Of a stretch of 64,000 nucleotides of DNA, positions 31,801-44,040 are shown one piece after another; position 1 is the stretch's first letter, and every line of letters starts with the position of its first letter. A program made the translations under genes and the position numbers. The DNA comes from Homalodisca vitripennis (Eukaryota; Arthropoda; Insecta; Hemiptera; Cicadellidae): the NCBI RefSeq assembly GCF_021130785.1, contig NC_060214.1, positions 46,561,001 through 46,625,000 on the forward strand. The letters are read 5' to 3'. The notes beneath the pieces were generated by a model. It did no database searches. It worked only from the letters and a program-made list of their open reading frames with translations, and was not told the origin of the DNA.

Positions 31801-34800
31801 ATCACGTAACACATTTTATGTATTTTGTCTGAAATGTTTAAAGGTAATCAAAGATCAATTCTTTCCCCTTCAATATCAAAATATTGAAAAAGACTACTCC
31901 TACAACGACCTTCATATGAGTTGCTATTTCTTTCTTTTAAGTTAGTCGCAGTAGCATATCACTCATCTTCTTTATGATATATAATTTAGTTGTTTTACTT
32001 TCCTCACAATATTAGTAGTACTTTCCAGTGTTTTAGGAGGCATGGTGTTCTTTTACAAGTTTTCATTAGGTACTGCTTCTACATTAACGTTCAATCTTCT
32101 TCGTCAACATACAGTATGTCTTCTTTAGTCACAAAGCTGACGTAATGTATGACTATGTTTACGTATCCAAGTAGTAACTTTACCGCAACAGATAGAATGC
32201 CTAAGATATATGTTAAACATAAAGAACCGTTTCAAGACTGTTGGTAATATTACGAGGTATTTTAAATAACTCAGAGCCATGAAAATGGCTAATCAGAGCA
32301 CAACTCTGAGTGATCAAATTAAATTTGCAAGAATGAGTTACTGCCCTAATTTTCATATCGGTTAATTATGAATGTGGGACATTTCAAAAAAGGTTTCCAT
32401 TGGAAATATAATTTATTGTGTTAAAATTAAGAAAAATATTAAGCTAAAATTGTTTATTAATTCTTCTGCCTAAGACGGTCAGCGTTAACCTAATGTGCAA
32501 TTGTATTAAATTAGAACAAAATATTAACAAACAAGTAATAGTGTTGATTTATGGTTATTATGATAATCTCAAGGCTGAAAACTGTGAATTGTTGGAAATA
32601 AAGCGTTCCATTGGACATTGAATCAAGATAGAGATATCGATGTTTTATTAGTAACTAAAAATAGTCTGCAAAATGTTAAATATTTTTTAACTGTTAATAT
32701 TCCAGCTTTTGTATTGTAAACAATATTATGTCTTCAATCATAGTAAACTTCTGTACATCCAAGAAGTAAAATTAGTGTATATTAAACTGTGTCAGGGTAC
32801 TGTGTACCAAGTTATGGTTATATAGTTATTAGGCTTAATAGGAGTTGAAAGTATTAGTCATAAAGTTTTGATGACTCATACGCAAAATGGCAGTTTATGT
32901 TCTTATATTCCGTGATGGCTTACATACATTATGTCATATAATTTTTAACGGAAATAGAAATATCGATTAATAAATTATAAATATAAATATTTTAATTATT
33001 TTAAAAATATTTCTCTATCTTTATACATATGTATTCTTTTAAAAATTGTATTTTCCCTATATTTTTACATTTAAATTAAGTATTTTATTCTACTGCAATA
33101 ATGTTTTTTCTACCATGAACAACTCATCCTGGAATGGAATTTATTAATAATAAAAACAAAGTCTATTTAGGAGTCTAAGTTGTTTCTGTTACATTTCATA
33201 TAATGATTTTCAGCAAAATATTTGTGAAAAATAAATTCAATACTACTAATATATATGTTCGATTTTCAAAAAAAAAATATTAAGTCTATTTAACACATTA
33301 TACATGATATATAAATGGCGTTAATTCATTATACAAACATGATAAATGAAGTAAGATATGTAAATACATAGAATAATTAATCGTGTTTATATGATTTAAT
33401 TTTTTTTTAATTTTTATGTGTAAAATAATTGAGATCAAATATAATTTTATTTATTTTACACAAATTTCACATTTTTAATAATTTTACTCACATAGCAGCA
33501 ATGACTAATCATAAACGTAATCATTTATAAGTAATAAAGAAAATATAAGTGCAGTAGGTAATGTTTGGATAAGATTATTTTACAACTGTTATCATACACT
33601 TATATACTTGAAATATTTTAAAATATGATATACATCTACATAAGTTTGAGCTATTATTATATGAGCTTGTGAAAGACTTATGGTTAAAAACTGCAAGTCT
33701 TGACCTCCCAACGGATAATGATCTTTATAATAGTTAAGCTTTAATATAAATAGCCATAAGGACTTTAGAAATTCAAAACTATACACCCATTATTCTAAAA
33801 TGGAAGAAATTCAGTTCATAAGTCAAAATATGAAGACTGATCTTTTCGTTACAACAGGAAGCAGATTCTCACAGCGTAAACATTGATATCTGCAATCCTA
33901 CATTAGAAATTCTCTTTGTAGTCAAGGCAAGTCTCTAGGATAGGCGAGATTGCACAATGTTTAAAAATAAACTTTAAAGATTACCATTTAGAATAAATAT
34001 CTGAAAAGATTTTTAAGGAACGTAATGGATTAAAATATAAATTACATATGGATTAGAGTTTTGAAGACGCACTAAACAGAAGCTACTCATCCAAAAAAAG
34101 ATTAGTCAAGTTACCAAGGTTATTTAACTTTAAAATTTTTTAGTAAAATTCCGGTTTAACGGGTAAGTGATGTAATCCACTGGGATGTTAACAATATTAA
34201 TACCTACATTTCTAATGACACAGTTTCCGCGGTTAACACAACAAGATTAGATCGCTGAGGGCAGAAGCCTATTGTATATAAAAAGGTTTTTGAACGAGAT
34301 ATACAAACTATTAAAACAATAAGAGAAACATGGCTGAAAATGCTACCTTCAACGCTTCTATTTCTAGAGAACAGCAGTTCAGATAGTTTAAGTTATTATT
34401 CTGATTTGTTTCCTTTCCAAATTAAACAGTTAAAGATGGCACAAAAAAGGCTCGTTATGCTAAGATCACAAAATTAAATTTAGGTAAGAGAGAGAAACTA
34501 AAAAGTCTCTTAATAATTAACAAAACTGCAGCCAATGAACTGTTTAAAACCTAGTGTTTAGAGAAACGGGTTTTGCCAGGTTATTTAAGCTGCATATGTT
34601 GCGATATGTCTTAATAAATATTGTCATAAAGATTTTCCAGATTCGTTTGGACTATCATAAAATAAATAACTTTTCATAGTTAAGAAATAAAACTGAAAAT
34701 AAAGGATAGGATAGGGAATGTTGCTTTAGAAGCTACTGATAAATTAAAAACAGTTTTGCATATGGTGCTGGTGAGAAAAACCCTCTTCCATCCTCCCAAA

Positions 34801-36248
34801 TGGAATCCCTCCTCAAAAAAAGAAGCCATGGCCTTATTGGTGGTCACGTTCCAAGCATTACACAATGTATACTCACACCGTCTGAGAAGGCTTTATTATG
34901 TGAAAATTTTTTTAAAAAGGCCCATTTAACCTTCTATCTTACTACTTTATTTCCATTGCCCTAAACCGTTTACTATGTTGTCTCAGTTCAGAAAACATAT
35001 ACATAAAATAGAGTTGAAAAGTTTCTTTGGACAAAAAGTGTCTGCTATGGACATTGTTAGTCTACTTCTGGTTCAAGGCATTTCTATTACTGTAATATCG
35101 TATGTATTTTTTTGTCTTATCATAGAAATTAAATAACATATAAGTCTGAACAGTCTATTTCCGTGAAAAAGCAAGTACGTCCTGCAATTTCAATCACATT
35201 CTAAAACAAGGTAATTTTGAAGGTCTCAAAAATATATCTGTAAGTAATTTCAAAAGTATCTCTGTCCTTCCCTTTGTTTCCGGAACACTTTGTAAGTGAC
35301 CCATGAATTATGCTAAAAGCACCAGCTTAGTTCTTTTTGTTCATGGAATTTACGTAAAAGAGATCATAAAATTAAAATGTCACACTATAAATCCATTTAC
35401 ATTCACAATAATGAAATTGTAAATTAAAATCCACAAAATTATAATTTTATTGATTAGATTCGTTTTCCTGTGTAGCGTTTTTTACAATGAAAAGGATCTA
35501 GATAGTTGTCGAATAACCAATTATTTACATATATTTTTGAACACTTCTAATCGCACTACTTGGTTCTAAACTTACTGAAATTACGGATTTATATTTTTAA
35601 TAATTAAGATATAATTACTTTATTGACCAATAACTCTTTTTGTTATTGAGTCCCAAATAATTTTTATTACTTGCCATTAATATTATTTTACTGATTTTAT
35701 TAAATGAGAAATTAGGATTTTATTTACTATTTTATATTAAAGTTAGACTAGTAATAACTGGTAGAAATAAAATACTTGCAATAAGATATTAGATATTTTA
35801 TTAACTACTATATAACAGTTTTAATTAAAACGTATCCATTTATCACTAAAGTGCAACATACTGTTTCAAAGTCATACTTCAGGGGAAAGAAAAATTAACC
35901 TCGTTGGGAACCTTTTTTCTTCGCATGTAAATTTTTCATCAATTATTAATACTTTATAAGTATTGAAATTGTTACACAAATAGTACTAATCTTCTTAAAC
36001 ACCCCAGAGGAGGCTATGTGACGATGTTTGAGTGATACTGGAAGATATGGCGGTATGCCAAGTTTCCTCTCCTCGAAACGAGATAGCTTTCTTGTCAATA
36101 CCACACTTAATTGTCGGCAGCTTGTCACAGATATCCCCCAAAAAATTGATTAAAATGTTTATAACCCAATAATATCACCTATATTAGTCGTAAATGTTAT
36201 TAATTTTAGTGTTATTAGGACAATACATAATAGTAGCTTGTAAGTCGT

Positions 36249-36252
<4 letters not shown>

Positions 36253-36310
<58 letters not shown>

Positions 36311-36385
36311 CCCGGCGGAGCAAGTACTTTTTGTGATTCAATGTTTATTGAAATCAAATGAGGCTATTGCCATTTGTACAATTTA

Positions 36386-36458
<73 letters not shown>
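36253..36458 (+). repeat. Two (TA)n microsatellites separated by 82 bp
   Basis: Tracts at 36253-36306 and 36389-36458 are pure TA. The spacer has a GC-richer start (CCCGGCGGAG). Confidence 0.95.
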
Positions 36459-36461
<3 letters not shown>

Positions 36462-37126
36462 TTTTATTTAGCGAGAGGGATAGAGGACACAAAAGAGTAG
36501 TTGTTTCTTGAATATTGCTTTTTTAAGTAATCGTATCCTACATAAATGTATAGTATTGTTGCTGAAAATAAATCTCATTAAACCATGATATATTGATCCC
36601 TGATCCCAGCGATTGCAACTAGATCAACGTTATGACATTTACATTTCTCTCGTGGGTAGCTATGGTGGCAACGAGAAAATCGCCTTATACATAAAACAAA
36701 CTAAGTGCAGTTATATGCCATTGTTACATATTTCCATCTACATACTGTCACAGGTAGCTATATAATTGAAGCCTCAGTGAAGCCTTTTACGCAAAACGAA
36801 TTGTAACATTCTCATACATTGTTATTGATTAACATTAGTTTATAAACTCTTTTTAGCTTAATTAACCATAGATTAGCATAAATGTATTTAGTAATATCTT
36901 AGATTATTTAAGTTGTTTTCCTTTTTCTAAGCCAAGTTTAAAAAGTACCGTTTTATCTAAACGTAACAAAATTCACGTATTCAAAATGTATGTATGTAGG
37001 AACAGGAAATGCCTAGCTTTCAACATATTGTGGAATTAGTAGTAATATTTTGTACTTATAGAATAAATCGTTGTGTAGTTCGTTGCATCAAATATTAAAC
37101 CTTATTATTAATTTTAATTTTTTAAT

Positions 37127-37138
37127 TAGGTTATCTAG
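37127..37138 (+). repeat. Left target-site duplication of the PLE
   Basis: TAGGTTATCTAG, identical to 38850-38861. Confidence 0.75.
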
Positions 37139-37198
37139 GAAACAGGATTTTTCCGGACATTTGCCATCGTTAAGTGAAACAAGAAAACAGTAACACTA

Positions 37199-37233
37199 CG
37201 TTTCGAGATCTGCAATCTGATCTCTTCTTCAGG
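37199..37233 (-). ncRNA. Hammerhead-ribozyme-like core in the PLE 3' region
   Basis: On the - strand CTGAAGA (complement of 37226-37232) is followed by AGAGATC, a loop and a pairing GATCTC, then CGAAAC (complement of 37199-37204). This is the hammerhead order CUGANGA - stem II - GAAA. Hammerhead motifs are known in PLEs. Stems I and III are not clearly formed in this copy. Confidence 0.4.
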
Positions 37234-37559
37234 TAAAGAACTAACCTAATACATAATTACAAACTAGGTTAAAAATAAACAAATCTTACTAAAGCGTTGT
37301 GGCACGCCTGAGTCAGGAATCACAACCTACATGTTGTATGTCAACTTCACTAACACTAAAGACATGCACTTAATAAAAAAACTATACAAAACACCAATCA
37401 TTAAACTTAACTACGGAATACAGGTCACAATATGTCTTCACTCGTCTACTAACCATTTACGACTGACCAGAGGGGGTAGCCAATGGTAATCGTGACGGCC
37501 GGCTAAAACAAGATGGCGGAAATACAAGGGAAGGGGAACAGGAATGGGCCCTTTCGTTA

Positions 37560-38828
37560 TTATTGGTTCATGCGAGATGAACTTCTTAAAACCATATTGT
37601 GACTCCGCATTGGTTTATTGCAAATATCCGATCCGTTTGATACTTTTGGTATTCTCTTTAGTTCATTTTTTAGAATTGGCAACCAAAGCGGCCTAATCTC
37701 GACTGATGGTTGACTGATTGGTTGGTCTGCCAATTTAATGTATGTTGCCTCAATTAATTTCCTTTTGAAGAAATGTGGTTCCCGATGTATTATGTGGGCT
37801 TCATCCCAATTCATATGATGGTCTTCGGACCAACAATGGTGTGCAATTTTTGACTTTTCTGTGAAACCCTTTCTCGTGTTTTCTTTGTGTTCTTTTATCC
37901 TTATGTTTAGTGGTCTTTTTGTCTCGCCTATTTATTCCCTATTGCAGCTACATTTTATACTGTAAACACAGTTTTTGGAATCCTGTGTGCCATTTTTTGG
38001 TTTTGTTTTTACGAGACTTTGTCTAAGAGTGTTGTGTGTTTTAAACGCGGTTCTAATGTTGTACTTTCTACCTACTCTTCTAATTTTCTCCGATAATCCC
38101 GGCACATAAGGGATTGACATAAACGCAAATTTATCACAATTCTGTTTTTCTGACTCAGGAATGATTCTTCTGGTTCGTTTGCACTTATTAATTACTAATT
38201 GAGGGTATCCATTGCTTCTGAGATCCGATTCAATTTTCTTAAATTCTTCTTTTAGTCCATCTTTATCTGAGCACAAGCTCTTTGCTCTATCAAACAACGA
38301 GTAGGCTACTCCTTCTTTGACAGATTTTTGATGGTTGGATTGATAATTTAAATATTTTCCTGTGTGTGTTATCTTTCGAAAAACAGTCGTCTTAAGGACA
38401 TCCCTATCTCTTAATACACACACATCCAAAAAGGGAAGCTTGTTTTGGACTTCCACTTCCATTGTGAGGCGGATGGAAGGAGAAATACTATTAATGTGAT
38501 TCAAAAAATTATTTAATTCAATGTCTCCATGAGAAAAAATAACAAAGGTATCATCCACATACCTCCACCAAATCTTCGGTTTGAACTGAGCTGAAGCCAA
38601 AGCTTTTCGCTCAAATTCCTCCATAAAGATATTGGCGAAAATAGGAGACAGTGGAGAACCCATTGCCATCCCCTCATCTTGACGGTAAATTTTACCCTCT
38701 AACTCAAAATAATTGCATTGAGTGCATAGTTCTAACAGTTCCATAATTACTGGCACGGGAAGTTTAGTTCTATCCTTTAATGTTTGGTCTTCTTTGAGAC
38801 GTGATTTAAACAAAAATAACCTATTCAA
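37560..38828 (-). pseudogene. PLE reverse transcriptase and GIY-YIG endonuclease, one stop
   Basis: One frame of about 422 codons with a single internal stop (37932-37934). RT motifs: EGMAMGSPLSPIFANIFM, then RYVDDTFVIF with the catalytic Asp pair, then LPFLDVCVLRDRD, the Penelope-type thumb. The endonuclease begins NCVYSIKCSCNRE and continues IGETKRPLNIRIKEH and HHCWSEDH. The stop replaces the Tyr of the YIG motif, so one point mutation separates RT and nuclease. The 5' part, including early RT motifs, is absent. It is otherwise well preserved and therefore fairly young. Confidence 0.9.
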
Positions 38829-38849
38829 AAATAACCTTCAAACAAAGAA

Positions 38850-38861
38850 TAGGTTATCTAG
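38850..38861 (+). repeat. Right target-site duplication of the PLE
   Basis: TAGGTTATCTAG, identical to 37127-37138. Confidence 0.75.
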
Positions 38862-40948
38862 TAATAAAAAGAGCACAAATTTATAAATGCTAAGATAAGT
38901 AAAAGGATTAGGTGACTTATTTAATGTTTTACCTAATAACACAAATATTTGGTTTTAGTTTCGTAGACAGTATTTTATTTTAACAAAATTAATAATAATC
39001 TAGAGATAATTATTTGGCTGACTATTACACAATATTTTTAGTAAATTATTAGGTACTAAAATATTTTAAAATATATTCAACAAAAATTAATGTAAGAATT
39101 TACCAGAAAAGTTATTGTACACGCTTAGACTGCTGTAAAAGACTGATGACACTAGTTTACGTGTAAAAAAGGATCAATGTTTTATCAATATATCTGTTAA
39201 TATAACTATAATAACGTTTTAAAAATAAATGGATTAAATCTAGTATGTACTGCATAGCGTAGTATTATATTATATTATGCTTAAGTTTATATAACGATAT
39301 CTCTGGGAACGAAACTGTATATGCTTCTTTAAAGCTAATGACTTAATTCAGGAGAAAGTAATTTAACAACAAAAGAAGTGTACAAACAATGACAAAAGCT
39401 GAAAACAAAATGAAACTTTATTTAGTTTCTTCAATAATGAATTATAATATAAAGATGATTGATATATAGTCAATGAAGAGTATTTGACTTAGTAAAATGA
39501 ACTTTAGGTTTATATAAGGTTTTTCTTTTGCACTTATTTATGAGAAACCGAGCGAATTCATGTTTAACAAGATGATTTACTTTTAATTCTAACCCCCCTT
39601 TTTTCTGAGCTCCAGACTTTTGCTCTGTCTAACATAGAGTATGCGGCTCCTTCTTTATTTCTCATATAAAAAAATTGATATCCTCAGTCTGCCATAAATA
39701 TGTGCAAAATAATTATAGAAAACCCATTAAAGAAAATTTTACGCTTATCGAGAAATTACACGCAGGATTCAAAAAAGTTACGTGAGCGAATACAGAGGCG
39801 AGGCAATATTTAGTGTTCTATTTTCATTGTTTTGGGTATGGCATGTTGTTTAAGCTCTTGCTTGACTTCTGTCTTGTAGAGTTCATTTTTCCTATAACAC
39901 AGGCATTGCATAAAAAGAGAATGTTTGTCTTCTTGAAAATAAAGCAAACGTTTTGTATATATACTAAAAATACTTGCACACACCCTCAAAAATAAGCAGA
40001 TTATGGCTAATAATAATACAAATATTAGTGCTTTAAAAGAAATAAAAATGTAAATTTTAGTGTAGGTGATGGAATATTTGTTTCAGTTATTTATTTTATT
40101 TTTAACTCCAAAGCCATGTTAATTTCGTTAAAGTGATATAGTCCAAGTGCTATCTCATATTTAAACTTGAACCAGGATTGACTTACAAATAATATATCGT
40201 ACGTTCGATAATATAATCGTACACTTTTTTACGGAAAAATGCAATAATTGTAATTTCACTAATTTTATTATTCGTGAATATTATGAAATGACATAAGAAT
40301 ACTGTTTCTCCTTTAATATTACCAGCATTTTTTTATTATATTAGAAATCCTTGTGACTCAGGAGCTAAAGGATCCTGGATAGGTATGACATGAAAAGGAT
40401 TTTGATATAAAGATCCTTTGATTTCGAATTTCGTTATCTTCCAAAATTAATGTAAACATTTCGCAGTTTTATGTACAAGTTCAGAAACTGTTTAGTGAAC
40501 AAAGACTTTCTCGTTGTTAATTTTACCCGTATACTATTTTTTAGGATGTAGTGTATAGCTATAATAATATTTACAAGATATACATGAAAAACTATTAAAA
40601 ATAATTATTCTACTTATTCAGATAACAAAATTCGAAATAAAAATGTTTTCTTGAACTAAATTTTCGGGTTTTGTATTCACTTTTTATAATGTACATATCT
40701 AGAAAGCAACTGTTATGAAAAATAAGAATACAGCTATATCACCTATTAGATTTACTTTAAAATAATGTATTAAAATAGGATTATAAATATACAATAAATT
40801 ATTATTCTTTTATAGAGAAACTTAAGATTTATTTAAAATATTCCAAGGAAACACGGTATTCTCACTACTATGGGTTGAGCTAATTAATTACAGAATGGTT
40901 GTTTTAAGATTGCATTGATTGGCGAATGGCAGCAAACCATTGAAAATG
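38862..40948. other. AT-rich intergenic DNA with a tiny PLE remnant
   Basis: No gene seen. At about 39606-39655 on the - strand a short stretch matches the PLE coding segment of 38265-38330 (pattern KEGxAYSxxDRAK), an older decayed fragment of the same family. Confidence 0.45.
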
Positions 40949-40952
40949 TTAA

Positions 40953-43527
40953 GGTAACCATGTACGCCCTATCCCGCCAATGTTAAATTGGACAACTTTG
41001 GGTACCATTTAAAAACAAACTATAAATAGTAGAGCAAGGAAATTTTTTCCTGTCATAATTTATATATGTATCTACAATTTTAACCTATTATTAATTCAAA
41101 ATAATAATTATTTTTTGTAAACTTTAAAAAAAATTTCACTTTTATAAATTTATATATTTTTTATTAATAACTGTGGACTAATTTGGTAATTAAACTAGGT
41201 TAACATTGTTTGAAATTGTATCCAGTAACTCTGTAAAAAAATCAGGTAAATCAAACTATTAGTTTAGGAAAAAATGGTACCTACCTATAAAAAAGTTGAT
41301 TTTTCGTTAGAGGCAAAAACTGTCTTTATGTGGTTCCTTAAAAACTAAAAGTTTCCTGCACCATATTGCACAGTTGATTCATCTTCTTTGTCTTCTTTGT
41401 TCCTTTTTAGGTTTCTTTTGGCTTTCCTCTTGGTCTTACTGTTAATTTTATTGGCATATTTAGCCTCCAAAATCCTTATTTGGTCGATATGTTGTAGGCC
41501 TATAACACAGTTTCTACCAGCTTCATTGCAAAGTTTCTGTAACACTTGAACTTTTCCTAGGGCTCCTGTATTGAATGTTATTATGGCATCCCATACACCT
41601 ACTTTTAATGTAGATAAGGTTACAAAATTGTTTTTTGGCATTCTGGTCCAAATCACGTTATTTAACGATTCGTTGCAGTTTTGGGTTCGGCCATGAACAC
41701 ATTTTTTCAATAATTTTGATGATGTGAGGTCTCGAAATATAGGTTTTATTACATTCATCACAGCTTCTGGTACATTGTGCTTATGGTTGTACCTTTCACC
41801 AGTAATTTTTGACCTTTGGTATTTGCACCAGGACTGTACGCCCTTTGGACACAGTTCATGTTGGGGTAGGTCGTCAGTGGAGATCTTGTGAAAGTAAGTG
41901 GCCCAAACTGCTGTTCTCATATTTTCTACACTATCAGTGTTGTCTCGAATAACCTTACCATAGTACACTTGTAAGCTATCAATCACCTGATCTGTCAATC
42001 TTCCTTTTCCACCCAGAGGTTTTCCGTCCGATAACATCTCACCTCGCATTTTTGTCTTGAGCCTTCGCAATCTACTCCCCATTCTTTTTTGTATGTGTCC
42101 AACACATTCCAATTTGCTTATTATTACATCTTCACCATATGGTTTGGACTCAATAACAGACTGAAAAGCACTACTATCACAATCACCCAAATATTTTACA
42201 TAGCGTAAACCTCGAGTATGGGACCTTTCAAAAACTTGTTTTGCTCCAGCTACCTCCATGGCACCACTAGAACCCTCAAAATTCTTGGTACATTGTTCAT
42301 CATGTGTGTCAGACAATCTCTTTTTGATACTACAGCAACAGTATTTAGATAAACAAACAGCATCTAATACCTTGCCAGTGTCCATACTTGTAACAGTAAA
42401 CACGCCATTCAGTGATTTATGCCCTCGTTTCTGCCATGTCCCATCGAAACATGCAGCTATATTTTGGTCATCGTCATTTTCTGCTATTGCTTCACGAGCA
42501 GCTTCAATCATTATATTTTCCGCTACTTCTTCAATTGAATCACTAATTATTTTATTATATTTCTGAAATCTGGTAGGTGGTCGTGGCAGGTCCATTACAG
42601 CGCACAATGTTTCCGCTGCTGCTTTACCTTTTCCTATAGAACGATGGGCATAAACACAGCGCACATTGATGTCAAATGCATTTTTTGGTGTTATCTTACT
42701 ACTGTAAAAAGGCTTTTCAGATCCACAGATACTGCATAACAAAACCAACATAACAGCTAGACCTTTCCTATGTATAGATTTCTCAACGATTTCAACACAA
42801 TTTGTGCCATCACATTCACTGCATTTTACAAATAATGATAGGTTATTGTTCAACACCTCCAAGTCAATAATGAAATTCCCTTTGGTATTTTTATCTGGTA
42901 GGTAATCATATTTATTGCCACACAGTTTCACATATCGAAGCTTATTCTCAGAAGCAGAAAGATCAAAACATCTTACCTCACCATCATCAGGAGAACTAGG
43001 CGTAGAGCCTACATTTGAGACAGGGTTAGAAACTGGAGAACTACTAACATTGGATAAGTTAGATGTTGTTGATTTTGATTGTGAATCAAACTGGTTCCCT
43101 TTATACTTATTTATTCCAAACTTTCTTATTCTATGCATTGTAAATACACTAAACACTGCAGTTAGCTCACTAAATACAAACACTGTTTATGTAAACAAAC
43201 AATATTACAAAAGTATTGTCACTTGAACAATCAGCTGTTCTAAATAATGCTGACAGATGGAATAGATAGACAAATCCAAAGGCTACAGAATACAACTGTT
43301 CACCTGTCTTACAGCTTACTATATAAAATCATGCTACTGGGCTCTTAGTGCATACTCGAAAAGTAAAATAATTGTCACTGACTGAACAATGTATTTCTAT
43401 TTTTCCTAGCTTATTATTTGACTAATGTATATGTATTATATATCAAATTGTTCAGAAAAACACAGAGAATTTTATAGGAAAATAAAAAAAATGTTCAAAA
43501 ATTCGATTATTTGTGTACATGGTTACC
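40953..43527 (-). mobile_element. Mutator-like DNA transposon with intact transposase
   Basis: The ends are GGTAACCATGTAC at 40953 and its complement GTACATGGTTACC ending at 43527, each flanked by TTAA (40949-40952 and 43528-43531). Matching continues outward for ATG/CAT, so the TIR may instead be a 20-mer ATGTTAAGGTAACCATGTAC with no visible target duplication. Inside is one uninterrupted transposase gene on the - strand. Mutator-type elements usually make 8-10-bp duplications, so a TTAA boundary would be unusual. The 2.6-kb size is reasonable for an autonomous single-gene element. Confidence 0.75.
41345..43138 (-). CDS. Mutator-like transposase, open reading frame complete
   Basis: 597 codons from ATG 43138-43136 (MHRIRKFGINKYKGNQF); the frame extends 15 codons upstream without support. 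The N-terminal third has Ser-rich linker sequence and a Cys-rich region (CSECDGTNC, CSICGS) that may bind zinc. The catalytic core follows: AACFDGTWQKRGH with the first Asp (about residue 235), CCCSIKKRLSDTHDEQC as a possible second Cys/His cluster, LGDCDSSAFQSV with the second Asp (about 325), and a C-terminal region with GRTQNCNESLNNVIW, typical of insect Mutator-like transposases, where the Glu may complete the triad. A basic tail (KTKRKAKRNLKRNK) resembles a nuclear localisation signal. No stop or shift interrupts it, so it may encode active enzyme. Confidence 0.85.
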   Translation of the reverse strand: MHRIRKFGINKYKGNQFDSQSKSTTSNLSNVSSSPVSNPVSNVGSTPSSPDDGEVRCFDLSASENKLRYVKLCGNKYDYLPDKNTKGNFIIDLEVLNNNLSLFVKCSECDGTNCVEIVEKSIHRKGLAVMLVLLCSICGSEKPFYSSKITPKNAFDINVRCVYAHRSIGKGKAAAETLCAVMDLPRPPTRFQKYNKIISDSIEEVAENIMIEAAREAIAENDDDQNIAACFDGTWQKRGHKSLNGVFTVTSMDTGKVLDAVCLSKYCCCSIKKRLSDTHDEQCTKNFEGSSGAMEVAGAKQVFERSHTRGLRYVKYLGDCDSSAFQSVIESKPYGEDVIISKLECVGHIQKRMGSRLRRLKTKMRGEMLSDGKPLGGKGRLTDQVIDSLQVYYGKVIRDNTDSVENMRTAVWATYFHKISTDDLPQHELCPKGVQSWCKYQRSKITGERYNHKHNVPEAVMNVIKPIFRDLTSSKLLKKCVHGRTQNCNESLNNVIWTRMPKNNFVTLSTLKVGVWDAIITFNTGALGKVQVLQKLCNEAGRNCVIGLQHIDQIRILEAKYANKINSKTKRKAKRNLKRNKEDKEDESTVQYGAGNF

Positions 43528-43531
43528 TTAA

Positions 43532-43900
43532 CATAATTTACGGAAACTAATAATTATACATGTAGTAAATAATATTACAAATGTGAAAACGTTCATATTG
43601 TTGTCAAATAATACTTTGTAACGTTAGATTATTTTAATATTGGATTTATTTCATAATATATTTTGTTTATCTTTACAGTTATAATACCAACTTAAATGGT
43701 AACGGTAAGATAATGATAGTACAAAAGTATAGTCATAAAACACTATTACGTATCTGCTCCATGCAGACCAACTCTCAAACATGCACTTAATAAAAAACAA
43801 AACAATAATAAAAAAAATCAATTCAAAAAAGATCTGCAATCACCGGCTGTTTAGTATTTTATTTTTTGGTTATAGTATACTAAATAGTATAGTATTTGGT
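43532..43900. other. Intergenic DNA, nothing recognised
   Basis: AT-rich stretch between the Mutator-like element and a PLE remnant; no feature seen. Confidence 0.45.
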
Positions 43901-43929
43901 TAATTTTTTTTTGTATTTATATGTTAGGT

Positions 43930-44040
43930 TATTTGTTTACCTGAGGAAGAGATGAGATTGCTGATCTCAAAACTTTATTTTACAGATTTTTATGACAAAA
44001 CGATTTTGAAATGTCCGGAACAATCCTATTTCCTCCGGAA
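43930..44040 (+). mobile_element. PLE 3'-end remnant with degenerate hammerhead-like core
   Basis: CTGAGGAAGAGATGAGATTG and ATGTCCGGAACAATCCTATTTCC match, in opposite orientation, the 3' end of the PLE at 37139-37233. The hammerhead GAAA is changed to CAAAA, so the core is probably inactive. No coding sequence remains. Confidence 0.65.

Larger units (their letters stand above)
31056..37126. other. AT-rich intergenic DNA
   Basis: Six kilobases without a convincing gene. It contains a 71-bp minisatellite (31501-31800) and two (TA)n tracts (36253-36306 and 36389-36458), separated by 82 bp of unique sequence. Small open frames lack recognisable motifs. Confidence 0.45.
37139..38849 (-). mobile_element. 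5'-truncated Penelope-like retroelement
   Basis: Flanked by a 12-bp direct repeat TAGGTTATCTAG (37127-37138 and 38850-38861). The element lies on the - strand, so its 3' end is at the left. It contains the later part of the reverse transcriptase and the whole GIY-YIG endonuclease in one frame, then a 3' untranslated region of about 420 bp with a hammerhead-like core. The N-terminal part of the coding region is missing. Confidence 0.88.

Noticed and set aside
42258..42566. 102-codon + strand frame within the Mutator-like transposase (also 42915-43226)
   Set aside because: Antisense shadows of the well-supported - strand transposase.
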